This document shows positions 1 to 7,496 of a stretch of DNA of 64,000 nucleotides, one piece after another; within the stretch, counting starts at the first letter, position 1, and the number at the start of each line of letters is the position of its first letter. The stretch lies in contig NZ_FZQA01000003.1 in the NCBI RefSeq assembly GCF_900199215.1, positions 124,001 through 188,000 of the forward strand, in the 5' to 3' direction. The translations under genes were made by a program, and so were the position numbers. The DNA is from Amphiplicatus metriothermophilus (GTDB lineage: Bacteria > Pseudomonadota > Alphaproteobacteria > Caulobacterales > Parvularculaceae). The notes beneath the pieces are model-generated. The model saw nothing but the letters and a program-made list of their open reading frames with translations, did not search any database and had not been told where the DNA came from.

Positions 1-258
1 CGCGATCAGGCTGTGGAAGACGTCCACGCCGTCGCTGGTCCCGCCATAGTCCTCCGGATAGCCGAGGCCGATGAGGCCGATTTCCGCGGCCTTGCGGTGC
101 AGCGCGCGGGGAAATTCTCCGCGCTCGTCCCATTCGTTGACATATGGCGCGATCTCGCGATCGACGAAAGCGCGCACGGTCCGCCGCCACGCTTCGTGGC
201 TTTCGCCCGTATGCGGCGAAGGAAGGCGGGTCGAGTCGAAGTCGAGAGGACGGACCAT
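1..258 (-). CDS. acyl-CoA dehydrogenase, N-terminal part (cut by window edge)
   Basis: Only the first 86 codons lie in the window; the gene runs off the left edge. Translation from ATG at 258 gives a helical N-terminal domain with FVDREIAPYVNEWDERGEFP and then AAEIGLIGLGYPEDYGG, the classic start of FAD-dependent acyl-CoA dehydrogenases (helices before the flavin-binding beta barrel). Members oxidise acyl-CoA to 2-enoyl-CoA and pass electrons to ETF. The substrate chain length cannot be read from this fragment, and the catalytic Glu lies outside. The ATG is preceded by only a weak Shine-Dalgarno, but the alignment to family N-termini makes this start natural. Confidence 0.85.
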   Translation of the reverse strand, partial: MVRPLDFDSTRLPSPHTGESHEAWRRTVRAFVDREIAPYVNEWDERGEFPRALHRKAAEIGLIGLGYPEDYGGTSDGVDVFHSLIA

Positions 259-372
259 AAAAGGACTATGCGGCGCTCCTCGCATCGCAGCAAGCCGCGC
301 GCGCACTGGCGCGCGGCGCGTGACATGGCCGGCGATGCGGCGTAGTCTCTCCCCGAACGGACGGAGGCGCGC

Positions 373-921
373 ATGCGATTTGGCTTCAAATCGGCGGCGG
401 CGGCCTGTTGCGTATCGATTTCGGCGGTTCTGGCGGCCGGGGCGCAGGAAGGCGACGCCGGCGCGGCATGCGCGGACAAGCCCAATCTCACCGGGTTGGC
501 GCCGGCGCTGTCGAATGTGTTCGCCATGACCGGGCTCGATCAGAACTCCGTCGCGGACGACGTGCTCATGGTCGATTTCATCGTCGTCATGAAGAACGAC
601 GGGGGGGTCGCGGCCGAGGGCTCGCGGCTTTCCTATACGGCGCAGGTGCGCTCGCTCGCCGGCGCGGTCGTCGAGACCGTGGACGGCGTGACCGATACTT
701 ACTGGATCGCGCCCGGCGAGACGCAGGAAAATATCGTCAACATCGTCGTGAGCGAGCTCGCGCCGCTTCTCCAGCCGTCGGGCGAGGTCAAGGGCGCGAT
801 CCGGTTTCGCGCCGTCGCCGACGTCGACAACGACGTCGCCGAATGCGTCGAAACGGATAATTCAGGCGAGGCCACCGTCGAGCTGTCCGCTCAGGTAATC
901 GACCCGCCGCAGGCGTCATGA
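373..921 (+). CDS. secreted protein with a CARDB-like beta-sandwich
   Basis: A 182-residue protein with a signal peptide (residues 1 to about 24, Ala-rich, AxA-type cleavage near AAGAQ). The remainder is rich in beta-strand patterns: VDFIVVMKNDGGVAAEGSRL, then APGETQENIVNIVV, then ADVDNDVAECVETDNSGEA. The run of N-D-G-G, a hydrophobic strand and a final DVDNDVxECxETDN is typical of CARDB/APHP-like adhesion modules that sit in the periplasm or outside the cell. Two Cys (in the ACADKP segment and in AECVE) could form a disulfide. An SD-like GGAGG precedes the ATG at 373. It overlaps the next gene (GST) by 4 bases (ATGA), so the two are probably co-translated. No specific function is recognised. 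Confidence 0.75.
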   Translation: MRFGFKSAAAACCVSISAVLAAGAQEGDAGAACADKPNLTGLAPALSNVFAMTGLDQNSVADDVLMVDFIVVMKNDGGVAAEGSRLSYTAQVRSLAGAVVETVDGVTDTYWIAPGETQENIVNIVVSELAPLLQPSGEVKGAIRFRAVADVDNDVAECVETDNSGEATVELSAQVIDPPQAS

Positions 922-1523
922 AGCTCTATCACTGCAATCAGGCGCGTTCGATGCGCGTCGTGTGGGCGCTTGAAGAGATGAGGCTCGATTACGAGCTCGT
1001 TTCGATGCAGTTTCCGCCGCGGATCTTCCACAAGGATTACAAGGCCGTCAATCCGCTCGGCACCGTGCCGGCGCTCGTCGACGGCGAGCTCGTGCTCACC
1101 GAGAGCGCCGGGATCTGCCAGTATCTGGGCGAGAAATACGGGCCGACGCCGCTCGCCGTCGCGCCGGAAGAGAAGGATTACGGCCTTTACGTCAACTGGC
1201 TGCACCGTTCGGACGCCACGCTGACTTTCCCGCTGACTCTCGTTCTGCGCTACTCGGCGCTGGAGCCCGAACAGCGCCGCCAGCCGCAGGTGGTCGAGGA
1301 CTATCGCGCCTGGTTTCTGGGGCGCTGGCGCAGCGTCGAGGCGGGGCTTGAGGGGCGGGATTATCTTTGCGCGGATCGGTTCACGATGGCCGACATCTGC
1401 GTCGGCTATGCATTGCATCTGGCGCTCTCGCTCGGAGTCGAGGAGGCCATGACGCCCCGCGTTGCGGCGTGGCGGGCGCGCCTTGTCGCGCGCCCGGCCT
1501 ATCGCCGCGCGGTCGAACTCTAG
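918..1523 (+). CDS. glutathione S-transferase family protein
   Basis: A 201-residue cytosolic protein with the two-domain GST layout. Residues 1 to about 78 form the thioredoxin-like domain, with MKLYHCNQARSMRVVWALEE at the start, cis-Pro in LGTVPALV and the glutathione-binding ESAGICQYL. The all-helical C-terminal domain carries the N-capping FTMADICVGYAL segment near residue 155. The family conjugates or reduces electrophiles with glutathione; the substrate here is unknown. The start ATG overlaps the stop of the upstream secreted-protein gene (ATGA). The gene converges with the lipoprotein gene at 1520-1831, and the two stop codons overlap by 4 bases. Confidence 0.9.
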   Translation: MKLYHCNQARSMRVVWALEEMRLDYELVSMQFPPRIFHKDYKAVNPLGTVPALVDGELVLTESAGICQYLGEKYGPTPLAVAPEEKDYGLYVNWLHRSDATLTFPLTLVLRYSALEPEQRRQPQVVEDYRAWFLGRWRSVEAGLEGRDYLCADRFTMADICVGYALHLALSLGVEEAMTPRVAAWRARLVARPAYRRAVEL

Positions 1524-1831
1524 AGATCCGGCAGGACTTCTTCGTCGACTTCCTCGATCGGCGCGGCGAGCTCCAGCGCGACTTGCACGCGGCCGGCGCC
1601 CGGCGCGATCGCGAAACGTTGCGGCACGAAGCCGGCCTTGGCGACGGTCACTTCGCGCAGGCCGTCGAGGCCGATGGTGCAGGGCGTCTCGCACTCGCCA
1701 TAGCCTTCGACGACGACGAGCGCGCCGGGGGGCTCGCTGACGATCTCGACGACGCCCGGCGTCGTCGCGCAGGCGCCGGCCGACAGAGCCGCCGCCGGAA
1801 GAACGATTCTTCTCCATCCGCGCAACGTCAT
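1520..1831 (-). CDS. small PEGA-like lipoprotein
   Basis: From ATG at 1831 the product is 103 residues. It begins with a basic and hydrophobic signal sequence (MTLRGWRRIVLPAAALSAGA) ending at a Cys, a relaxed lipobox. The mature part has VEIVSEPPGALVVVEGYGEC and then the TPCTIGLDGLREVTVAKAGF pattern of PEGA domains (short beta-sandwiches in envelope proteins). The open frame extends upstream to 1930, but that extension has no signal sequence and overlaps metC, so the internal ATG is preferred. It lies just downstream of metC on the same strand, overlapping or abutting it by a few bases, and may be in that transcript. Function unknown. Confidence 0.72.
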   Translation of the reverse strand: MTLRGWRRIVLPAAALSAGACATTPGVVEIVSEPPGALVVVEGYGECETPCTIGLDGLREVTVAKAGFVPQRFAIAPGAGRVQVALELAAPIEEVDEEVLPDL

Positions 1832-1850
1832 GGCGCCCCTCCGGTCGTCT

Positions 1851-3011
1851 TCATGTCTTCGCCGCGGCCATGGCGGAAAAGCCGCGTTCCAGGTCGGCGA
1901 TGAGGTCGTCGGCGTCTTCGAGGCCCGCATGGATGCGGATGACCGGGCATTCCTCCGTCCACGGTTCGGCCGTGCGATAACGTTCAGGATGGACGTGCAC
2001 GCACAGGCTTTCGAACCCGCCCCAGGAAAAGCCCATGCCGAACAGCTTCAGCGCATTGAAAAACGCCTTGAGCGCAGGAAGGCCGACAGGCTTGAGCACG
2101 ACGCCGAACAGGCCCGACGCGCCCGTGAAGTCGCGCTTCCAGATCGCGTGCCCTGGACAGGACTTGAGCGCGGGGTGCAGCACGCGCTCGACCTCGGGGC
2201 GCCGGGAGAGCCATTTCGCCAGCTTGAGGCCCGTCTCCTGATGGCGGGCGAGGCGCGCGGCGAGCGTGCGCGCCCCGCGCAGCGCGAGCCAGGCGTCGTC
2301 GGCCGACACGTTCGCGCCGAGCTGCAGGAGCGCGTGGAACACCGCCCTGGCGGTCTCTTCGTCGGCGCTGGCGATCGAGCCGATCAGGCAATCTGCGTGG
2401 CCGACGAGATATTTGGTGCCGGCCTGCACGCTCACCGCCGCGCCGAGCGCGATCGGCTTGCAGTAAACGCCTGCCGACCAGGTGTTGTCGACGACCAGGC
2501 GCGCGCCGGTCTTGCGTGCGACCAGCGCCAGCGCGGGCAAATCCTGCACTTCGAAGGTGAGAGAGCCCGGCGACTCCGCCAGAATGACTTTCGTCCGTTC
2601 CGTGACGAGATCGGCGAGGTCCTCGCCGATGAGCGGCGGATAATAGATCGGCTCGACGCCGAAGCGCTTCAGAAAACGATCGCAGAACTTCCGCGTGGGA
2701 TCGTAGACCGCGTCCGAGACGAGCACCTGGTCGCCGGCCTGGCAAAAGGCTAGAACCGAAGCGACGATCGCCTGAAGGCCGGACGGGGCGAGGCGCGTCT
2801 CGTAGCCGCCTTCGAGCAGGTTCACCGTCTCTTCGAGCGCGCGGTGATTGGCCGTGCCGAGTCGGCCGTAGGTGATGTTCTTCGCCCCTTCCAGAAAATC
2901 GTCATAGCTCGGAAAAAGATAGGTGGACGCCCGCTCCACGGGGTGATTGACCGGGTGCGCGGGGCGGCGATGCGGCCTGCCGGCGACGATCAGCTTGGTT
3001 TCTTCCTTCAT
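1851..3011 (-). CDS. metC: cystathionine beta-lyase (PLP-dependent)
   Basis: A 386-residue Cys/Met metabolism PLP enzyme (fold type I). It cleaves cystathionine to homocysteine, pyruvate and ammonia in methionine synthesis. Visible features are NHPVERASTYLFPSYDD and ITYGRLGTANHRALEE near the N-terminus, the VVDNTWSAGVYCKPIALGA strand with the PLP-contacting Asp, the Schiff-base Lys in VQAGTKYLVGHADCLIGS, and the C-terminal FGMGFSWGGFESLCV that is characteristic of MetC rather than MetB or MetZ. The family length is about 390. It lies downstream of the GNAT, sseA and cysK genes on the same strand with a 20-base gap, consistent with a sulfur amino acid operon. Confidence 0.93.
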   Translation of the reverse strand: MKEETKLIVAGRPHRRPAHPVNHPVERASTYLFPSYDDFLEGAKNITYGRLGTANHRALEETVNLLEGGYETRLAPSGLQAIVASVLAFCQAGDQVLVSDAVYDPTRKFCDRFLKRFGVEPIYYPPLIGEDLADLVTERTKVILAESPGSLTFEVQDLPALALVARKTGARLVVDNTWSAGVYCKPIALGAAVSVQAGTKYLVGHADCLIGSIASADEETARAVFHALLQLGANVSADDAWLALRGARTLAARLARHQETGLKLAKWLSRRPEVERVLHPALKSCPGHAIWKRDFTGASGLFGVVLKPVGLPALKAFFNALKLFGMGFSWGGFESLCVHVHPERYRTAEPWTEECPVIRIHAGLEDADDLIADLERGFSAMAAAKT

Positions 3012-3031
3012 GCCGCGGGCCCTGGTTGACC

Positions 3032-3553
3032 TTAGTCTTCGATGAGCTCGACCAGACCCTTGCGCTGGTCGACGGGAACGAAGCCGAGCTTCTGGTATAG
3101 GGGCAGCGCGGCCGGATGGTCGAGGGTGCAGGTCTCGAGCCGCAGCCGCTCCGGCCCCAGCGCCCAGGCGAGGTCGATGACGTTGGCGAGAAAATAGCGG
3201 CCCAGCCCCCGGCCGTGAAATTCCGGCGCGAGCCCGAAAAATTTCAGCTCCGCCGTCTTTCTCTCGCGCAGGTCGACCTCGGCCATGCCCGCCGGCGCGC
3301 CGTTCACGTAAAGCACGTAGATGTAGACGTCCGGATCGTGAATGATCTTCGCGAGCGCCTCGTCGGAGAGATGCCGGCGGCTCACCCAGTTATAAGGCTT
3401 GCCGATCGCGTTATAGAGATAGCGGTAGAAATGCGTCGGCGGCTTTTCCGCCCGCAGGAGCGCGACCTTGCAGAGCGGGCGCGGCGGGGTCGGCAGGACC
3501 GGCCGCTCCTTCTGTTCGAGATAGGTAATGACCACCTCGACGGTTCGCGTCAC
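3032..3553 (-). CDS. GNAT family N-acetyltransferase
   Basis: A 173-residue protein starting at GTG 3553, which overlaps the sseA stop codon (GTGA). The frame stays open up to 3625, but the extension is low-complexity Arg/Gly and lies inside sseA, so the coupled GTG is the better start. The acetyl-CoA binding motif is clear: ELKFFGLAPEFHGRGLGRYF contains the R-x-x-G-x-G/A pyrophosphate loop, followed by LETCTLDHPAALPLYQKLGF, the usual motif-B helix. The substrate is unknown. Its place between sseA and metC suggests a sulfur or amino acid related acceptor, but this is only context. Confidence 0.85.
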   Translation of the reverse strand: MTRTVEVVITYLEQKERPVLPTPPRPLCKVALLRAEKPPTHFYRYLYNAIGKPYNWVSRRHLSDEALAKIIHDPDVYIYVLYVNGAPAGMAEVDLRERKTAELKFFGLAPEFHGRGLGRYFLANVIDLAWALGPERLRLETCTLDHPAALPLYQKLGFVPVDQRKGLVELIED

Positions 3554-4428
3554 CCGCGCCGCTCCTTTGGCTCGCTTGCGCCGACCACCGGAAACAGGGC
3601 GGGATCGTTGTCCGCCGCGCCCCATTCCGCCCAGGACCCGTCATATAGCCCATGCGCCTCGCGGCCAAGGCGGGCGAGCGCAAGGCTCAGGATCGCCGCG
3701 GTCACGCCCGAGCCGCAGCTTGTAATGACGGGTCTGCCGGGGATCGCGCCGCGCGCCTCGAACAGGGCGGCGAGCGCCTCGGGCGGCTTGATGGTTCCGT
3801 CGGAATTGACGATCTCGCCGGCGGGCAGGTTTTTCGCGCCGGGCATATGGCCAAACCTGAGGCCCGCGCGCGGCTCGGGGTCGCGACCTTCGAAGCGGCC
3901 GGCGGGACGGGCGTCGAGCACCAGCGTCGCGCCGTCGGCGAGCGCGGCGCGCACCGCCGCGGCGTCACGCACGAGTTCGGGCCGCAGGCGCGCGCGGAAC
4001 GCGCCGCTGCGCGGTCGCGTCGGCGCGTCGGTCAGCACGCGCCCTTCCGCGATCCACTTCGGCAGGCCGCCGTTCAGCACCGCGACCGCGTCATGACCCA
4101 TCGCGCGAAAGGTCCACCACACGCGCGCGGCCGAGAAGAGGCCTGCATCGTCATAAACGACCACGCGATCGTCGGAGCTGATCCCGAGCGTCTCCATGGC
4201 GCGCGCGAAGTCCGCCGGCGCGGGCAGCATGTGCGGCAAAGGCGTCGCGCGGTCGGCGATCGCGTCGATGTCGAAAAACGCCGCGCCCGGAATATGCCGC
4301 TTTTCATAGTCCTCGCGCGCATGGCCCTGGCCGGGCAGCCGCCAGGAGCCGTCCACGACTGCAAGGTCCGGCTCGCCGAGATGTCTGGCGAGCCAGTTCG
4401 TCTCCACGATCGGCGTCGGCAAGTCCAT
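3550..4428 (-). CDS. sseA: 3-mercaptopyruvate (thiosulfate-type) sulfurtransferase
   Basis: A 292-residue tandem rhodanese. The N-terminal rhodanese domain (about 1-140) is non-catalytic, with RVVVYDDAGLFSAARVWW. The C-terminal domain (about 155-280) carries the active-site Cys in ITSCGSGVTAAILSLAL. The loop CGSGVTA, rather than CRKGVT, marks 3-mercaptopyruvate sulfurtransferases; they move sulfane sulfur from mercaptopyruvate to cyanide or thiols. The length fits the family. The stop overlaps the start of the GNAT gene (GTGA). It follows cysK by 9 bases, so cysK-sseA-GNAT-metC reads as one operon for cysteine and methionine sulfur handling. Confidence 0.92.
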   Translation of the reverse strand: MDLPTPIVETNWLARHLGEPDLAVVDGSWRLPGQGHAREDYEKRHIPGAAFFDIDAIADRATPLPHMLPAPADFARAMETLGISSDDRVVVYDDAGLFSAARVWWTFRAMGHDAVAVLNGGLPKWIAEGRVLTDAPTRPRSGAFRARLRPELVRDAAAVRAALADGATLVLDARPAGRFEGRDPEPRAGLRFGHMPGAKNLPAGEIVNSDGTIKPPEALAALFEARGAIPGRPVITSCGSGVTAAILSLALARLGREAHGLYDGSWAEWGAADNDPALFPVVGASEPKERRG

Positions 4429-4437
4429 TGGGCCTTT

Positions 4438-5439
4438 TTAGTCCATCCAGGGCGGGACGGGCAGATCCTTCGAGCGCAGGAAATCGGGATTATAGAGCTT
4501 CGAAGCGTAGCGGTTGCCGTAATCGCACAGCACCGTCACGATCGTGCGGCCGGGTCCCATATCCTTGGCGAGTCGGATCGCCCCGGCGATGTTGATCCCG
4601 GAGGAGCCGCCCAAGCACAGCCCTTCCTCCTCGACGAGGCGGAAGAGGATCGGCAGCGCTTCGCGGTCCTCCACGCGATAGGCGTCGTCGAAATTCACGC
4701 CCTCGATATTGGCGGTCACGCGGCCCTGGCCGATGCCTTCTGTGATCGACGAGCCTTCCGACTCCAGCACGCCGCTTTTCACCCAGCTGTATAGCTTGGC
4801 TCCCATCGGATCGGTCAGCACGCAGCGCACGTCCTTGTTGCGCTCCTTGAGGGCCAGCGTGACCCCGGCGAGCGTGCCGCCCGTGCCTACGGCGCAGGTG
4901 AAGCCGTCGATCCGGCCCAGCGTCTGTTCCCAGATCTCGACGCCGGTCGTGCGATAATGAAAGTCGCGGTTCGCCGGATTGTCGAACTGGTTCGCCCACA
5001 GAGCGCCGTTCGGTTCGGTCTTCGCGAGCTCTTCGGCGAGGCGGCGCGAGTAATGAACATAGTTGTTGGGATCGGCGTAGGGGACCGCGTCGACCTCGAT
5101 AAGCTCGGCGCCGAGGAGGCGGATCGCGTCCTTCTTCTCCTGGCTCTGGGTGCGCGGCACGACGATCTTCACCTTGTAGCCCAGAACGGCGCCGACGAGC
5201 GCGAGCCCGATGCCGGTGTTGCCGGCGGTGCCCTCGACGATCACGCCGCCGGGCCTGAGCGCGCCGCGGCGCTCGGCGTCGCGAATGATGCCGAGCGCGG
5301 CGCGGTCCTTCACCGACTGGCCGGGATTGAGAAACTCGGCTTTGCCGAGAATGACGCAGCCCGTCTCCTCCGACGCCCGTCTGAGCTTGATGAGCGGCGT
5401 ATTTCCGATCGCTTCGAGCGCAGTTTCGTAAAATCGCAT
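4438..5439 (-). CDS. cysK: cysteine synthase A (O-acetylserine sulfhydrylase)
   Basis: A 333-residue PLP enzyme of fold type II that makes cysteine from O-acetylserine and sulfide. It shows TPLIKLRRASEETG, the PLP Lys in EFLNPGQSVKDRAAL, the substrate loop EGTAGNTGIGLAL (usual family TSGNTG, here TAGNTG), the phosphate-binding AVGTGGTLAGV, and LGGSSGINIAGA near the end. The length is slightly longer than E. coli CysK. It is the first gene of the minus-strand sulfur cluster; a spacer of about 100 bases separates it from the divergent gene at 5548. A cystathionine beta-synthase-like activity cannot be excluded from sequence alone, but no CBS regulatory domains are present. Confidence 0.9.
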   Translation of the reverse strand: MRFYETALEAIGNTPLIKLRRASEETGCVILGKAEFLNPGQSVKDRAALGIIRDAERRGALRPGGVIVEGTAGNTGIGLALVGAVLGYKVKIVVPRTQSQEKKDAIRLLGAELIEVDAVPYADPNNYVHYSRRLAEELAKTEPNGALWANQFDNPANRDFHYRTTGVEIWEQTLGRIDGFTCAVGTGGTLAGVTLALKERNKDVRCVLTDPMGAKLYSWVKSGVLESEGSSITEGIGQGRVTANIEGVNFDDAYRVEDREALPILFRLVEEEGLCLGGSSGINIAGAIRLAKDMGPGRTIVTVLCDYGNRYASKLYNPDFLRSKDLPVPPWMD

Positions 5440-5547
5440 GAGCCTCTCCGGCGCAAGGTTACATCAGGTCCGCCCGCTCTGAGATAAAGCGCGCGATCGG
5501 GCGATCCGCAAGGCGCGCGGCGCCGTATATGATCCCGGGAGAGACCC

Positions 5548-6216
5548 GTGAGCGCGAAAATCGTCCTGACCGCCGCAGCTTTTCTATTGCTTTCGCCAGC
5601 CTGGCTAATCGAGGCGGCGGCGGGGGAGCTCGACGCGGCGTTTGAAATCCTGCGCAAGGGCGAGCCCATCGGCTATCACGCGGTCGACGTAGAGCGCACC
5701 GAGGGCGGATATGTCGCGAATACGCGGATCGAGATGAAGGTCCGCTTCGGACCGATCCCGGTGTTCCGCTACAGCCATGCGGCGCGCGAGATCTGGAAGG
5801 GCGGCGCGCTGCATGCGCTCGAAAGCCGAACGAACAATAACGGCGAGCGCCTTGAGGTGAGGGCGTGGCGCGAAGGGGGGGCGCTGATGGTCGAAGGCCC
5901 GGCCTATCGCGGACCGGTTCCGGAAACGGCCGCGCCGTCGACCTACTGGCGCCGGTCGGTGGTCGAAGCGGACATCTTGCTCAGCACCCAGACAGGCGAA
6001 CTCATCGACATCGCGGTCGAAGCGCTGGAGCCGGCGCCGGCGCCCCATGACGCGCCGGCCCAGCGGTTCAGGCTTGTGGGAACGGTGTCGCTCGACCTGT
6101 GGTACGACGGTCCGCGCTGGGTCGGCTCGCAATTCGTCGTCGACGGCGAGGAGCTGACCTATCGGCTCGTCGAGTCGGAAGCCGCGCGCCGGCGGATCTA
6201 CGCCGAACTGGAATGA
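5548..6216 (+). CDS. secreted DUF6134-like protein
   Basis: A 222-residue protein starting at GTG 5548 behind a purine-rich GGGAGAGA. It has an N-terminal signal peptide (residues 1 to about 26, AGELDAAFEI at the mature start). The mature domain resembles the DUF6134 beta-rich family: FEILRKGEPIGYHAVDVER, then a strand with IEMKVRFGPIPVFRYSH, AREIWKGGALHALESRTNNNG and a closing LDLWYDGPRWVGSQFVVDG. Such proteins are periplasmic and uncharacterised; the fold suggests binding of a hydrophobic ligand. It is convergent with cfa, 18 bases apart. Confidence 0.75.
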   Translation: MSAKIVLTAAAFLLLSPAWLIEAAAGELDAAFEILRKGEPIGYHAVDVERTEGGYVANTRIEMKVRFGPIPVFRYSHAAREIWKGGALHALESRTNNNGERLEVRAWREGGALMVEGPAYRGPVPETAAPSTYWRRSVVEADILLSTQTGELIDIAVEALEPAPAPHDAPAQRFRLVGTVSLDLWYDGPRWVGSQFVVDGEELTYRLVESEAARRRIYAELE

Positions 6217-6234
6217 CGCGCCCGGCGCCTGCGG

Positions 6235-7485
6235 CTATGGCCGCGTCAGGACGATCTGATGGACGTTGGTGGTCGCGGCCCGGAACCCGGCTTCGCAATA
6301 GCTGAGATAAAAGCGCCACAGCTTCTTGAAACGCCTGTCGAAGCCCAGCGGGCGAATGTCGTCCCAGGCGGACAGGAAACGCCGGCGCCACTCGGCGAGG
6401 GTGCGCGCGTAATCCTCGCCGAAGGAGACGGCCTCGCGCCAGACGAGGCCCGCCCGCGCGGCCTGCTCCGTCAGCGCCGAAACGCTCGGCAGCATTCCGC
6501 CCGGAAAAACGTAACGCTGAATGAAGTCGGTCGAGCGCTGATAGGTGTCGAAAAACCGGTCGGCGATCGTGATGATCTGCAGGCCGGCGACGCCGCCGGG
6601 ACTGAGCGCGCCGAACAGCTTCGAGAAATACTGCGGCCAGTATTCCTTGCCGACCGCCTCGAACATCTCGATCGAGGCGATCCGGTCATAGGCGCCCTCT
6701 TCGTCGCGATAGTCCTGCAGGCGAAATTTCACCTTTTCCGCCAGGCCAGCCCGAAAGACGCGCTCGCAGGCGTAGTCATATTGCTCTTTCGAGATGGTGA
6801 GTCCCGTGACTTGCGCGCCGACTTCCGTGGCCGCGAACTCGGCGAAGCCGCCCCAGCCGGAGCCGATCTCCAGCACCTTGCAGCCGGGCTGCAACTGCAT
6901 GGCTTTGGCGAGCGTGCGGTATTTGTTCGTCTGCGCGAGCGAGAGCTCCGCCTGCGGATAGGGATAGCGCGCGGACGAATATGTCATCGTCCGATCCAGC
7001 CACTTCTCATAGAAGGCGTTGCCCAGATCGTAATGAGCGGCGATGTTGCGCCGCGCGCCGGCGCGCGTGTTGCGATTGAAGGCGTGGCGAACGCCGTTGA
7101 TCCAGGCGACCAGCGGCGAGCCGAGAAACGCCTCGCGCACATGGTCGGCGTTGCGCGCGAAGACGTAAAGGCAGTCGGCGAGATCGGGCGTGTCCCATTC
7201 GTCGTCGGCGAAGCTTTCGAAGAAGCCGATGTCGCCGCCCAGCAGCGAGCGACGCGCGAAGGCGTAATCCTTCACCACGATCACGCCGACGGAATCCGTC
7301 TCCGCCTCGCCCGAAAAGCGCAGCGCGCGCCCGTCCGGCAGGACGAAGACGACGGCGCCGTATTTGATCCGCGACACGAGATTGCAGGCGAGACGAAAGA
7401 ACAGCGGCGCGCCGGCAAGCAGCGCCTCGCGGTTTTCGGGCGTGACCATCACCGCGTCGGGAATCACCTTCGAAGCGTTAGTCAT
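6235..7485 (-). CDS. cfa: cyclopropane-fatty-acyl-phospholipid synthase family methyltransferase
   Basis: A 416-residue SAM-dependent enzyme that methylates cis double bonds of membrane phospholipid acyl chains. The N-terminal domain (about 1-130) includes the GGDIGFFESFADDEWDTPDL segment of the family. The catalytic domain has AHYDLGNAFYEKWLDRTMTY, the SAM-binding KVLEIGSGWGGFAEFAA, and IASIEMFEAVGKEYWPQYF. All are hallmark CFA synthase motifs. The final part, ending TTNVHQIVLTRP, is also typical. It is co-directional with the photolyase gene, 11 bases downstream of it. The neighbouring DUF6134-like gene is convergent. Confidence 0.92.
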   Translation of the reverse strand: MTNASKVIPDAVMVTPENREALLAGAPLFFRLACNLVSRIKYGAVVFVLPDGRALRFSGEAETDSVGVIVVKDYAFARRSLLGGDIGFFESFADDEWDTPDLADCLYVFARNADHVREAFLGSPLVAWINGVRHAFNRNTRAGARRNIAAHYDLGNAFYEKWLDRTMTYSSARYPYPQAELSLAQTNKYRTLAKAMQLQPGCKVLEIGSGWGGFAEFAATEVGAQVTGLTISKEQYDYACERVFRAGLAEKVKFRLQDYRDEEGAYDRIASIEMFEAVGKEYWPQYFSKLFGALSPGGVAGLQIITIADRFFDTYQRSTDFIQRYVFPGGMLPSVSALTEQAARAGLVWREAVSFGEDYARTLAEWRRRFLSAWDDIRPLGFDRRFKKLWRFYLSYCEAGFRAATTNVHQIVLTRP

Positions 7486-7496
7486 GGCGTTGAATA

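Noticed and set aside
6-527. Minus-strand open frame covering the left edge
   Set aside because: Out of phase with the acyl-CoA dehydrogenase frame, which shows clear family motifs, and it covers the upstream region of the secreted protein.
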